Origin: Ilex aquifolium
Lineage: Eukaryota > Streptophyta > Magnoliopsida > Aquifoliales > Aquifoliaceae
Direction of reading: 5' to 3'
Length of the DNA stretch: 64,000 bases
Assembly (NCBI GenBank): GCA_951799425.1
Contig: OX637394.1
Span: 11,464,501 to 11,528,500 of the forward strand
This document shows, in pieces, positions 48,599-59,000 of this stretch. The notes below the pieces were generated by a model, which worked only from the letters and a program-made list of their open reading frames with translations, was not told the DNA's origin and did not search any database. Both the position numbers and the translations under genes were made by a program. Numbering within the stretch: position 1 is the stretch's first letter; each line of letters opens with the position of its first letter.

Positions 48599-50240
48599 TG
48601 TATAACGCAGAGCAGATCCAAGAGCCAAGACTTCTAAAGTTTGAGGCAAAGATGGATGACGTGAGATAAGGTACTAAGTCTATGTACTTTGACCCATAGT
48701 TATCAAATCGTGTATCGGAAGGTGTATCATTTTTTAAAAATAGTGTATCATATCGTAAGATACGGCGTAATTTTAAATAATTAATAATAAAATATATATT
48801 CTTTTAAAAAAAATCATAGGCTCATAAAAACATAACATTTCATTAATATTCCACTTATTATTTAAGTCACCAATATAATTTACTAAAATTAAAAAAATTA
48901 TAAAGGGTATCAAATTAAATTAATGGTACTTATATACTTAAAAATAAAAAATTATAATGTAGTGGGGTATTAAATGTAATTTTTTATATTTATAACAAAA
49001 AAAATATATATATATCTGCACAACCGTGAGTCTTGTGACCCACAAACAAAAGAACACACAGAGACAGAGAGAAGAGGCGAGAGGCGATCAACGGGTGTGG
49101 TCGCAGCTCACAGCGTGGTCGATAGGCGTGGTCGATGGGCGATGTCGGAGAGAGAGAGAGAAGAAGAAGAAGAAGAACATACCTGGCTGGTACCTTGTGG
49201 TCGCAACTCACAGCGATGAAGAGAGATCGTGAGACTAACAGGTTAGTGTTAAAAATCAACCTAGGGTTTCACCCGAAATTTACAGGTTAGTATTGCTATT
49301 TTTTCCAATTTCAAAAATTTGTTTGATTTACTTTTATTTGGGTGTTTTTGCTGATTTGTTGCCTGGTAATTCTTGTCTTCTTCATCTCTGTTGCCTTTTT
49401 TTTTTGGCATTTTCTCTATTCTCTGATTTGTGGGCTTCGGTGTATTCATCTATGTTGGCTTCGGTGTCTTCATCTCTGGTGCAAATCAGGCTGTCAAAAC
49501 AAAAAAAAAAAAAATTAAACAGCGACTTCGCGTATCGTACCGATACGTATCGTATCGTAAAAACGTATCGTGTATCGGACGATACGATGCAAAAACGATA
49601 CACAACTACGATCCGTATCGATTTAGGGCTGTACCGTGACGTATCGTACGATACATATCGCGTATCATACGATACTAACAACTATGCTTTGACCCACATC
49701 GCAAAGTGTGTATGAAGTCGTTTATAAGTGTATTTTTTGAACTTTCATTGTACAACCTTTTTAAAGCCGTGCACACCTAGCCCAAGACAGAAAACATTGT
49801 ATAACACGGATTTGGGTTGTTACAAATGGTATTTGAGTAGTTGAACCTTTGTTGTTTGGAGGTTAGGTACTTTGTTGATGTCTTGTACACCCTAGTCTGG
49901 TAGAGCAGTGGCTTGGAGTAGTAAAAGCTAGCATGGTGGGAGCTAGCATCCAAAAATCCCACATCGCCTAGGTTTGAAAATGCGGGACAAGTCCCACACG
50001 AGGATGTGTGGCCTTAAGGGGATGAATTGTGGTAACTCAGACTCAAGAACCAAGATTCCTGAGACTCGGGGCTCATGAAGCTGGGTTGAATATCAAGTCT
50101 ACGTACTTCATATCATATCGCTTGATGAAGTGTGTATGAAATGTTTAATAAATGTGAACTTAATTGTATAACAGGTTTCAAAGTTGTGCAAGTTTCGTCC
50201 AAAACGAAATATATTGTAAAGTGCATGTTTGGGTGTTACA
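48599..50240 (+). mobile_element. TRIM-like mini LTR retroelement with nested insertion
   Basis: Left LTR: 48599-48694 plus 49695-49824, starting TGTATAACGCAGAGC and ending GGTTGTTACA. Right LTR: 50028-50240, starting TGTGGTAACTCAGACTC and ending GGGTGTTACA. Shared inner blocks include AAGTCTAYGTACTT and AAGTGTGTATGAA. Just after the left LTR, TGGTATTTGAG (49827) resembles the tRNA-Met primer site TGGTATCAGAG. A purine tract AAGGGGATGAA lies just before the right LTR. The interior is only about 200 bases and has no gag or pol, as in terminal-repeat retrotransposons in miniature. No clean 5-base target duplication was found. Confidence 0.7.
48687..49694. mobile_element. hAT-like element inserted in the left TRIM LTR
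   Basis: CTTTGACC occurs at 48687-48694 and 49687-49694, an 8-base target duplication. The element between (48695-49686) starts CATAGTTATCAAAT and ends AACAACTATG, giving a short inverted repeat CATAGTTRT. Both ends carry many GTATCG/CGATAC iterations (48708-48765 and 49525-49675), which could be transposase binding sites. The centre (49020-49290) is GC-richer, with ordered splice-donor-like AGGTTAGT sites. It has no transposase frame. Confidence 0.75.
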
Positions 50241-51733
50241 TATAAAGTAAGGAGGCTATAAGTTTGAGACTGACGGTTGGAGACTTTGGCAGCCATTCTG
50301 TAATCTCTTATTTTTTACAGTAATTTTTGTTGATTTTGTTCACCCATGTGCATAGTTGATAATACTCTCAAATGACATGTATATCGTGTGTGTGTGTGTG
50401 CAGGCACTATGTGCTCTTTCATTTTCATCCTATTTCACTTCGCCAATAAAACCCTAAACTCAAGCATTACAAGATGTGCTCATCGCAGATATAAAGTACT
50501 TTTACTCAAACATGGTTTCTCAATAATGTTACTAGTGTGTTATAGAATATCATTTAATATTGTTTGTCGACTTTAAACTGTACACCATAATTTGCATATT
50601 GATTCTTATAAAAAAAAAAAAAGATAATTTGCAAATTGACCTGCTGGATTTGGTGCATGACAAGGGATAACAGATAATAATCGATAGATTTCTATGTTTT
50701 TCAATTTCCCATATACTACTACGACACCAAATTCTATGATGCAGCCCACAGAGAGAAAAATAAGAAGAAAGCAACATAATGGCAACATGATTTTAGTTGT
50801 TCTTCAGAGTGCATCGAGGAGAAAATAAAAAATTATTTACCAGTTCTTGACAATAGAGGTTGCAACATCTATCCCACCTCACCTTTTGCAAACTAAAGTC
50901 CATTGTTTCAATACACTAATCACTCTAGTACCCCCACATAACGGTATACAACCTACTGGGATGGGCAACACCTAACAATGTCCATAGGTATAATAATGGT
51001 TGTGGAAATAACCCCTCCCTCAACATTTTAATTGCTTACACCCACGTACCTAGGCTAAACCAAAACCTGTTTCATTGCAAAACCAATGTATTATAACCAT
51101 CAACACATCACATATTCACATGACCCCCTTCACATTCAATTTAATAGAAATCATCTAAAATTTTGTGCCATATAAACTACAGGAACTGTCACAACCAAAT
51201 GTGACCAAAATACACCAAACTTGGGCAATGAGAAATCTTAATAAACCCGGTAGTCTGTACACGTCCACTAAACTAATTAGAATACCCCTTGCTATTCCTC
51301 GGATTATTTCCCTCTCATCACACTAAACTTAATTTATCCCGTGATATAAAACCTATAAAATACACCAGAATTCCTATTTTCAGTACCTTGTTCCTCATGT
51401 TCAAAAAAAAAAAAACTTGTTGGGGATCCACTCTGAAACTCCGAATACATTCAGTTAAAGAACTTATCTTCCTTCTCCATGCTCAAGTCAGTAAACAAAC
51501 TCCATTATACAAATTATTACAATCATTAAAATGCAAATAGAAACAACACCCAACAAAAAAAACCCTAAAATCATAGCAAGAACCTCAAACAAAAAGCATA
51601 GCTTACCATCCAAAAAAAATTACTATAAACAGGGTTACTTGGAGGGAAACAGAGTAAGGAAAAGGAGATTCTTAACCAATAAATGCAGACATGTATACAA
51701 GAAGGAAACAACGAAAAAGAAACAGTATATACC

Positions 51734-52260
51734 TCGTCAGAGATCTCAGAGATAAGAATGGGCTCAAATATTCAATTTTTATAGCTTTCTTCACTGAGAA
51801 TCTGCTCGAAAGTTGAATTCTTCTGAAGAGGATAGTGAAAAGAAGCAAAAGAGGTTTCACATTGTCAAACCAGAAAGAGAAAATTTCAAAGAGAGAACCG
51901 CCGATGGAGAGAGGGAGAGGGAGAGGGACAGAGAGAGAGGAGAGAGACTTACAGAAATGGAGGAAAGAGAGGGAAAATAGAGTGAAGCAGCTTTTATGAT
52001 GGTCACCTTTTTCGCTTTCCTGCGACGGACGTGAAGTTTTTTTTAGAGGTGGATTGGAATAATTGCTTTGGAGTCCGACATGGTGACACGTGGGAATTCG
52101 CCGTCGTCCACGTACATGACGGCGTTAGTACCAAAGAGCAGAGCAATCGTCAGACTGTGAATCGTCACCCACGCGCTTCGTTTTCACGCGGATCTCATGT
52201 TGTAACTCGGACGTAAGACTCTCAATTTGGTCGAGCTGACTCTGTCGGCGGAATTTTAAC
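51734..52260 (-). promoter_or_regulatory. Leader exon and promoter region of the TRF-like gene
   Basis: The block has a GA-rich leader-like stretch at 51895-51970. Upstream of it are ACGT-core motifs: ACACGTGGG near 52086, CCACGTAC near 52108 and CACGCG near 52171. These resemble G-box-type bZIP/bHLH sites. No TATA box is clear. No coding frame is present. Confidence 0.4.
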
Positions 52261-52293
52261 CTAAATTTGTATTTGAATTGCAGTCAACTTAGC

Positions 52294-52767
52294 GGTCGTT
52301 TGGTAGAAGAGATGGAATGTTGGAGGGATAGAAAAGTAAGAGGGATAGATTTTTCATTCTTGAAAAAAAGAAAGAGTTTTTTCATATTTTGTGTTTGATA
52401 AGAATGATAGAAAAGTGGAAGAAATAATTTTTTTATTATTTTATTTGGTATGAAAAAAAAATAATAGAATATTATTACTTAAGAAATATCAAAAATACCC
52501 TTAATAGAATATAAATAATTTATTGAGAGATGAGTTGCTTTTGGAGTAAATGGTAATTAACCATTACATAAAAGTTGTGGGATCCATATTGACCAATTTG
52601 TCTGCTACTTTCAGCCCAAAAATGGAGGGATCAAAAATGGTGGGCATAATGGATTTCTTTTCCCTCCATCTTTCCCTTCTAACCAAACAAAGGAAAATTA
52701 TATTTTTCATCCTACTTTTCATTCACCATTTTTCATCCATCCTATTTTCACTCATACCAAACAGGCC
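52294..52767. mobile_element. Fold-back MITE, about 475 bp
   Basis: The left end GGTCGTTTGGTAGAAGAG, followed by ATGGAATGTTGGAGGGATAG, pairs with the right end, whose reverse complement is GGCCTGTTTGGTATGAG then TGAAAATAGGATGGATG. The GGYCGTTTGG-type end is frequent among plant MITEs. It lies just upstream of the TRF-like gene promoter. Confidence 0.7.
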
Positions 52768-53503
52768 ATAAGAATAGACGGTCTCTTTTATGCTTTAAAT
52801 GGTGGTATTATGTTATTATTATAATATAAATTTTTTATTTAATAAAAAATAATTAAATAAATAAATAGTCCTCACATCCATAAATGATAATAAGTAATAT
52901 ACCAGAGTAACTCCGTAAAATGCATGAAATTTATAATATATTTTCATCACCACCAGAACTCTTATTCCCTACTATCATTAGAAAATTACTTATTAATATA
53001 TTAAATTGTTATTTTATAAAAATTTAAATTCAAAATAGTTAATAAAAATGATGAAAATTTTATATGTGAGATAGCTATAAAAAAAATTGGAAGCAGTTCC
53101 TTGGGCCACATATTGAAATTCAATTGTAAGAGTAATTCAAAATTAAGGTGAAAAAAATAAGAATTTAAGAAGGAAGATTTCTCAAACAATGTCTTTCCTA
53201 AATTGATTATTTTTATATGTAATATAGAAGTATAGATTATATGGAGGAGGAGGTTAATAAATTGGGTGAGTTATACCTGTTTATTTGTTATTTTTTTATT
53301 GAATTGTGACACTATGTGTCGATCATGACATGATACGATTGTTATATTGAATATTTCTCTCTCAACAATGATATTCAAAAATATATTTTTGGTATAATGT
53401 TTTATTTATTTAACTAATTAAAATATGAGACATGTAATATTTGTTTACTATGTTGTTTTATCTAATTTTATTATTTTAGTAAAATTATTCTTTGACATGA
53501 TAT
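52768..53503. other. AT-rich spacer, no gene seen
   Basis: Only short frames without recognisable content are present. The sequence is strongly AT-rich. Confidence 0.5.
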
Positions 53504-54576
53504 TAAAAAATTGGAAAAATTATATCTAGACCTCTGAGGTCACTTAGATTGACCTTTAAAATATTACATACAGACCTTTTGAGATCTGTACGCGAGTAAA
53601 ACATAGATCCCTGTCGTTAATATCTGTTAATAAATTACATACAAATCCTTAAAATTTGAAGTGTGTAATACTTAAACCCCTAAAATTTAAAATATTACAC
53701 TTAAACTAAAAATACTTTAATTAAAAATAAAATATCAAATATTTTAAAGTTTATAACAAAAATTCATATTCTATTATGTCATTTATTAAAATTTAATTTA
53801 ATTTTGTCATTAAAAAAATCATAATTAGTATTGTTATGTCAAAAATTAGATGTTTCCACGTCAGTTTGTTTGACTTTAATCACCTAAAAAAAGAAGTGGA
53901 AGACTAGAGAAGGAGCTATAGAGATCGGCTTATCGATGCCTAAATTAATAAATGACTCAAAGGTATGAACTATACGTAGAAGATAGGAGTGGCCTACCTA
54001 AAGCATATTAGACTAACTGAATTTTTCACCATGGGTCAATTTTTCCATAATCAAGTAAGAACATATGAAATAAGTCTAATTACCACATTTGCATGTTTTG
54101 TTATATCATTCATTGACATAAACCCAAACAAAATTCTAATTTTTGAGAAAAAAATAGTAATAAATATAAATATATCAAAAAGCTAAATTCAACACTCATT
54201 TATATACAATTATACTATCTATTGAAATAAAACTCAAAAAACCAAATAAGGGGTCAAGTTGTAATAGATATAAATATCTTATATTTTTAATTAAGGTAAT
54301 TTGATCGTTTAATAGATTCTATTAGTTCCATAACTAATAAATGATCTAACGGTAATGTTTCAATCTTGAGATATCTAAATGTTACACATCTATAAATTTC
54401 AGGGAGGCTGGGTGTAATTTATTAATAAATATACTAACAGATACGGACGGTAGGGGTTTAAGTGTTACGCACGTACAAATCTCAAAAGTCTATGTGTAAT
54501 ATTTTAAATATCAACGGATTTAAATAATTAAGTGATAAAACTTAAAAAATTTGGGTGTAATTTTCCCTAAAAAATT
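53504..54576. mobile_element. Long fold-back element with perfect 9-base duplication
   Basis: TAAAAAATT at 53504-53512 recurs at 54568-54576. The element between begins GGAAAAATTATATCTAGACC and ends GGGTGTAATTTTCCC. Its arms carry the same TTACAC/CAGACCC block order as the element at 1033-1563. Its extra 500 bases of centre (about 53820-54290) are not shared with that copy. A 65-codon frame at 53989-54186 in this centre has no recognisable content. Confidence 0.8.
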
Positions 54577-54834
54577 TGATAGAATCGTAAAGTCCTTTTT
54601 GTTATTCCAAGACATCAATTCTTCACGTTGACGCAAGACACACTGTGGGCCATCGCATGTGGCAGGAAAGCTAACATCACTCACTTTTCATGTTTAGTGG
54701 TCCGACTTAAGATTGAAAAAAGATATTTTGAAGTAGGAATTTAATCCACTTGCACATAACCGTCCACATCATTAGAATAAGATCATTTCTAATATATTTT
54801 TTTTACGAATAACTTATCATGTATTTCAACAGAA
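54577..54834. other. Spacer, no gene seen
   Basis: AT-rich DNA without a recognised element or gene. Confidence 0.5.
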
Positions 54835-55003
54835 ATTCGCTATTAATAATATTATTTGGATCTAATTTGTCAATATTTTTTGTTGATCTAATTTATCGCA
54901 ACTATTAAATTATTGACGGGTTTCAGCAAATATTGAACTACAATGTCAATTCAATAATTATTAGTGATCAAGTTAGTAAATTTAGTTCAAGTAGTATTGC
55001 TCA
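54835..55003. mobile_element. Tourist-like MITE, copy D (reverse, old)
   Basis: The end GTAGTATTGCTC, read in reverse complement as GAGCAATACTAC, and the start TATTATTTGGATCTAATTTG match the ends of copies A-C in opposite orientation. Internal TTGATCTAATTTATCGCA and similar blocks also match. Strong divergence. Confidence 0.55.
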
Positions 55004-56096
55004 TTCATTATATACAAGTGAGTTTCTCGTTTATTAATGATAGATAATCACTATTTGAGTTGGTGATTTAGTGGTAAACCGTACCCGTTTAAGATCGTTC
55101 CAAATTTTCATGTAGTTATCAAAAAGAGTTCGATTAACGAGAGTAACACGATTCGCCGCTTGGTTTTGATGGTACTGTAATGACGGGTTGTCCTTTCAGG
55201 TTAGTAGTTATGACTCAAACCAAACATTTTATCAATGCAAAGACCCTCATGGTCATACCCAAAAATGACTAACTACTAATCACCCCTCCGCTTTTCGTGA
55301 TTAAAAAAAAAAAAAATAGATAATCTGTCAAAAAAAAATTAAAAAATATTATAGGGCATCCGGATCCCACACTGTTTATTATAGGACACATTTGACAAAT
55401 TAAAGTGCTGATGAGCATGATGGGTGGTCCCAAATTACCAGAGAAAGGCGCACCAAACCTCTCTATTATTGGAGTAAAATGCACAGTTTATAGTGTTGGG
55501 CGGCCTCACATCTTTGGACTTTCAGGTGTTATTTCTATTCTTTAAAGGAGACTTTTGGCTTATTCAATGTTGGAGTTTACTATTGATTTTGTGTTTTCTG
55601 AATTTACGTTGTCGTAGCAAGTTTAAAAGAATCCATTATGAAAACAAATTGACAAAAAAAAGAGGGGACTCATTTTTCTTTTTGTCTTAAACTATTAAAA
55701 AAATGTTTGTAGTCGAGGTTGTAGTAAACTAGTTTGGACATCCCGACTATTAAAACAATAAAAAAACCACATAAAGGTACCATTTGAAGCAATGAACTTG
55801 TGTAGTGCAATAGGCAAGTCTCTCTCTCTCCCTCTCCCTCTCCAACACATACTCCCCAAACCAAACCTGTCTTGGTGCCCTCCAATTGTGCATTAACTCC
55901 AAAAAGAATGGAACATTGTAAGAGCATCTCCAACAGATATTTACCAGTTTATAGATCATATAGATTCACATGTGTATATGTATATATATGTAGACATACA
56001 TGAGAAATCGAACTCCAGAAAAATTCTCCAAGATTCATTCTCTAAATGACCAGTATTATGGATTGCACTGTTGTTATACAAAGTTGTAGAAGCCTT
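55004..56096. other. Spacer and 3' flank of the DUF547 gene
   Basis: No gene is seen. A SINE-like TTGGTGATTTAGTGGTAAAC lies near 55060. A TA microsatellite is near 55980. The last 150-250 bases before 56097 are the presumed 3' UTR of the DUF547 gene. Confidence 0.45.
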
Positions 56097-59000
56097 TTAT
56101 ATGGCCAAAAGATATTGGAAATCAAAGTCATATGGTACCTTGTCAACAATGGTGGACACCTTGCCACCATGAAGACCCCTGAAACAATCCACCATTGATT
56201 TCCTCAGTGATCCTGAGGTAGGTAACTGGTGACAAACCCATTCCACCAGTGAGCTCATGTCCGCCGCCGCGAAATCGTGCATGTTTCGGAGCAGTAGCTC
56301 CGGTAGTGCAATCCTCCTTGTGCTCATCACAACAATGGAAGCTTGCAGGTACTCTAGCTTTGATTTCTCCAGTTCAGATACAACACCATCAGCTGTATAT
56401 ATTTTCACCTACACACATAATATAATTCACTTGGGTGAACAATTAGTGGAGCATTAGAAGATCCAAATGAAAAAAAAAAAAATGGGTCAAGAGTAAAATA
56501 CACTTAGAACCCTTGAAGTATATCCCTAGTTTTACATTGACCCCTAGATTATTTATTTTCTCATATTGCACCTTAAACTACTGGCTTGAGTTTCATATTG
56601 CCTCAATTGTGGACTTATGTCCATTTTTTCAATTACAAATATGGGCAAAAATGGAATTCTGCTAAGCTGAGGAGGGAAAGTCCACATCTCCGAACATTTT
56701 GAAATCCAATTTTGTCTTTATTTGCTGTGAAAAATTGGACTAAAATCAACTATTGAGGCCATATGAAACTCAAAACCAATTTTTTTAATGTACAATGTGA
56801 GAAAGCTGATATTTTCCCGTAAACTATTTACTTTTTCAAATTACTCCTTAAACTATTGTCTGAGTTTCATATTTTCCTAATCGCTGGCTTTTGTTCAATT
56901 TTTTATGGCAAATCAAGACAAAAATACCACATTTGTTAGCATTGTGGGATCCAAGGTTTCTCCGTATTTGGTATGAATAATTGGACTAAAACCAGCGATT
57001 AAGACCATACGAAACTCAAACCAAGAGTTTATGGAGCGATTTGGGAAAACTGACAGTTGAGAGGGCAATGTAAAATGAGGGGCATAGTTTAAGGGTCTAA
57101 GTGTAATTTACACAAAGTTCAAATAAATTACTGCTGGAGAAGACCGTGTTCCGCAGCATAGGGCAAATGTGACATTGGGGTCCGATGACTCAAGTCCATA
57201 AAGTTCACGAACAATGGCTTCTTTCTCGTCCTTCTCTCTCTTCGGATAAACCTTTATATGAAAGGTGGTACATAGACTTATACAAATCCATAGTGGGTGA
57301 TTATACAAATAACAGAAGAGAGGGGGGTTGTTGTTTAAATAGGACATGATTCGATCATATTTACCTCTTTTGTGATTGATGATGTTGGTTTTCTCAGAAT
57401 AAAATGCTCAATAGCTTGAGCATTTATTATGTTGCCTCCAATATTGAGGGTTGCCTGATTCAACCACATTGCAAATGTAAAGTGATGATCGAGAGTGTAG
57501 GATTATAAAAGCAGTCTATTTATGTGGTGTAAGACTATGTATTTGACTATCTTCAAACTCTGCAGTGACGGATTACATTGGACTTCACTCTTTTTAATCA
57601 TGTTAAATGTAAAATGATCGATTTTGTGATCAGTTAGTCTGAGAAAATAATGTACCTTGTTCATAAGAGTAAGCAGTTTTTCAGGGCTAGAAGGCACACC
57701 ATACTGAAGAACCCCCTGAAATCAGAAGTTGAGGATATATGTATAAATGAGGGTCTCAAGAAAGAGAGATCAATCAGATAAATAGAAGTAAGAAATGGTG
57801 TTGTCCAAAATATACATGCATGATACAAGCATTGTACATGTTGATCCAAAATGCTAGCTTCTGTTGGTAAGTCAGAAATCTCAAGTCAACTTCCTGTAGG
57901 CTGTTCATCAAGACCCTGTAGTCAACAGACAGAATGAAATATAAAAATAAGTAATGGTTACTTGCATAAACTACATAGGCTATGTCAATGCTAAAGGACG
58001 ACTTTTTAGAGGTGTCGGTAGATATAAAAAGTCAGTCAATGCACGAGACTCTTGTCACTATAGGAGTAGAGAGAGAGTCATGCGTGCGTGAGCTTGCTCT
58101 ATATAAGGAAAGGCTGTTTCGTGAAATCGAAATCGAAACCGTGGCCTCGTCAACCTATAAATTATGCATGCCCAACCCCAAATACCTATGCTTGAGAATA
58201 CCTAAGACATACCTTAGTTTCTGCAATAAAGGAACAGAACTTGAATTGGAGATGCATTTGGGGTCCATGGAGCTTGATGTGAACCTAACCAAGTTCTTGT
58301 AAGGGCCAACGTCCCTTGGAATAGATTCTTCCATATCAAAGATTCCATAAGGGTCTTGTTGCCTTAATTCTTTCTGTAACAAAAGGCTTGCCTTGGAGTT
58401 TAAGCTGGGCTCAGCCCTGAAGCTTGAAGAAAAGTTAGTAGACCTTGAAGTGGGGCCCAATTTCTCTAGCTCCATTTTTCTTGAAGTCCTAAGAAGTCTT
58501 ACAAAAATGAAGAGCAAACATTTGATGATGCTCTCTGATAGCTTGTTGGGTGACCACTTCTGGGAGCTCTCTTCTTCTGGTTGAATTGGAGTAGGTTGAG
58601 CCTTTGGTGGGAGATGTAAAGGGACCTCTAGATTACGATCCCTCTGTAACAAAGTTGATAAGAACTTTATAAGCAACCATCAATATTGAAATGACTAATC
58701 CACAGGTAGAATATGAGCTTTTTAAGGGATCATATGATTTGACAAAAAGCAAAGCTATGCAAATATATAATCGGAGTTGTCACGCTAACCATATTTCGTT
58801 TTTTTTAATCTTTAGGTTATATGAACGAATGGTTAAAAGTCATGCTTTTCAAGTTAAACTTTTCGTTCTTCGAGCTGAAACAGCGTTTTTCAATCGTGCG
58901 TTTGTATTTCAACAACAGTAGATTAGGAAATAATGTAAAAAAAAAAAAAAAAGAATTCAACATAATCAAGGGGTGCCAAAAATATTACTTAGGGCCTTCC

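Larger units (their letters stand above)
47679..51733 (-). other. Inferred 4-kb intron in the 5' leader of the TRF-like gene
   Basis: A donor, CTGACGAG before GTATAT, ends the presumed noncoding first exon at 51734. An acceptor, TTATTTTGTTCTAG, ends at 47679, 19 bases before the start codon. Between them no exon is recognised, and a 1.6-kb nest of mobile DNA sits in the middle. The leader exon would run from 51734 to roughly 51960, a GA-rich stretch. Inferred from splice motifs only. Confidence 0.5.

Noticed and set aside
49950..49970. TCCCACATCG motif in the TRIM interior as an snRNA promoter
   Set aside because: No TATA box follows at 23-34 bases, and the motif is common in plant LTR DNA.
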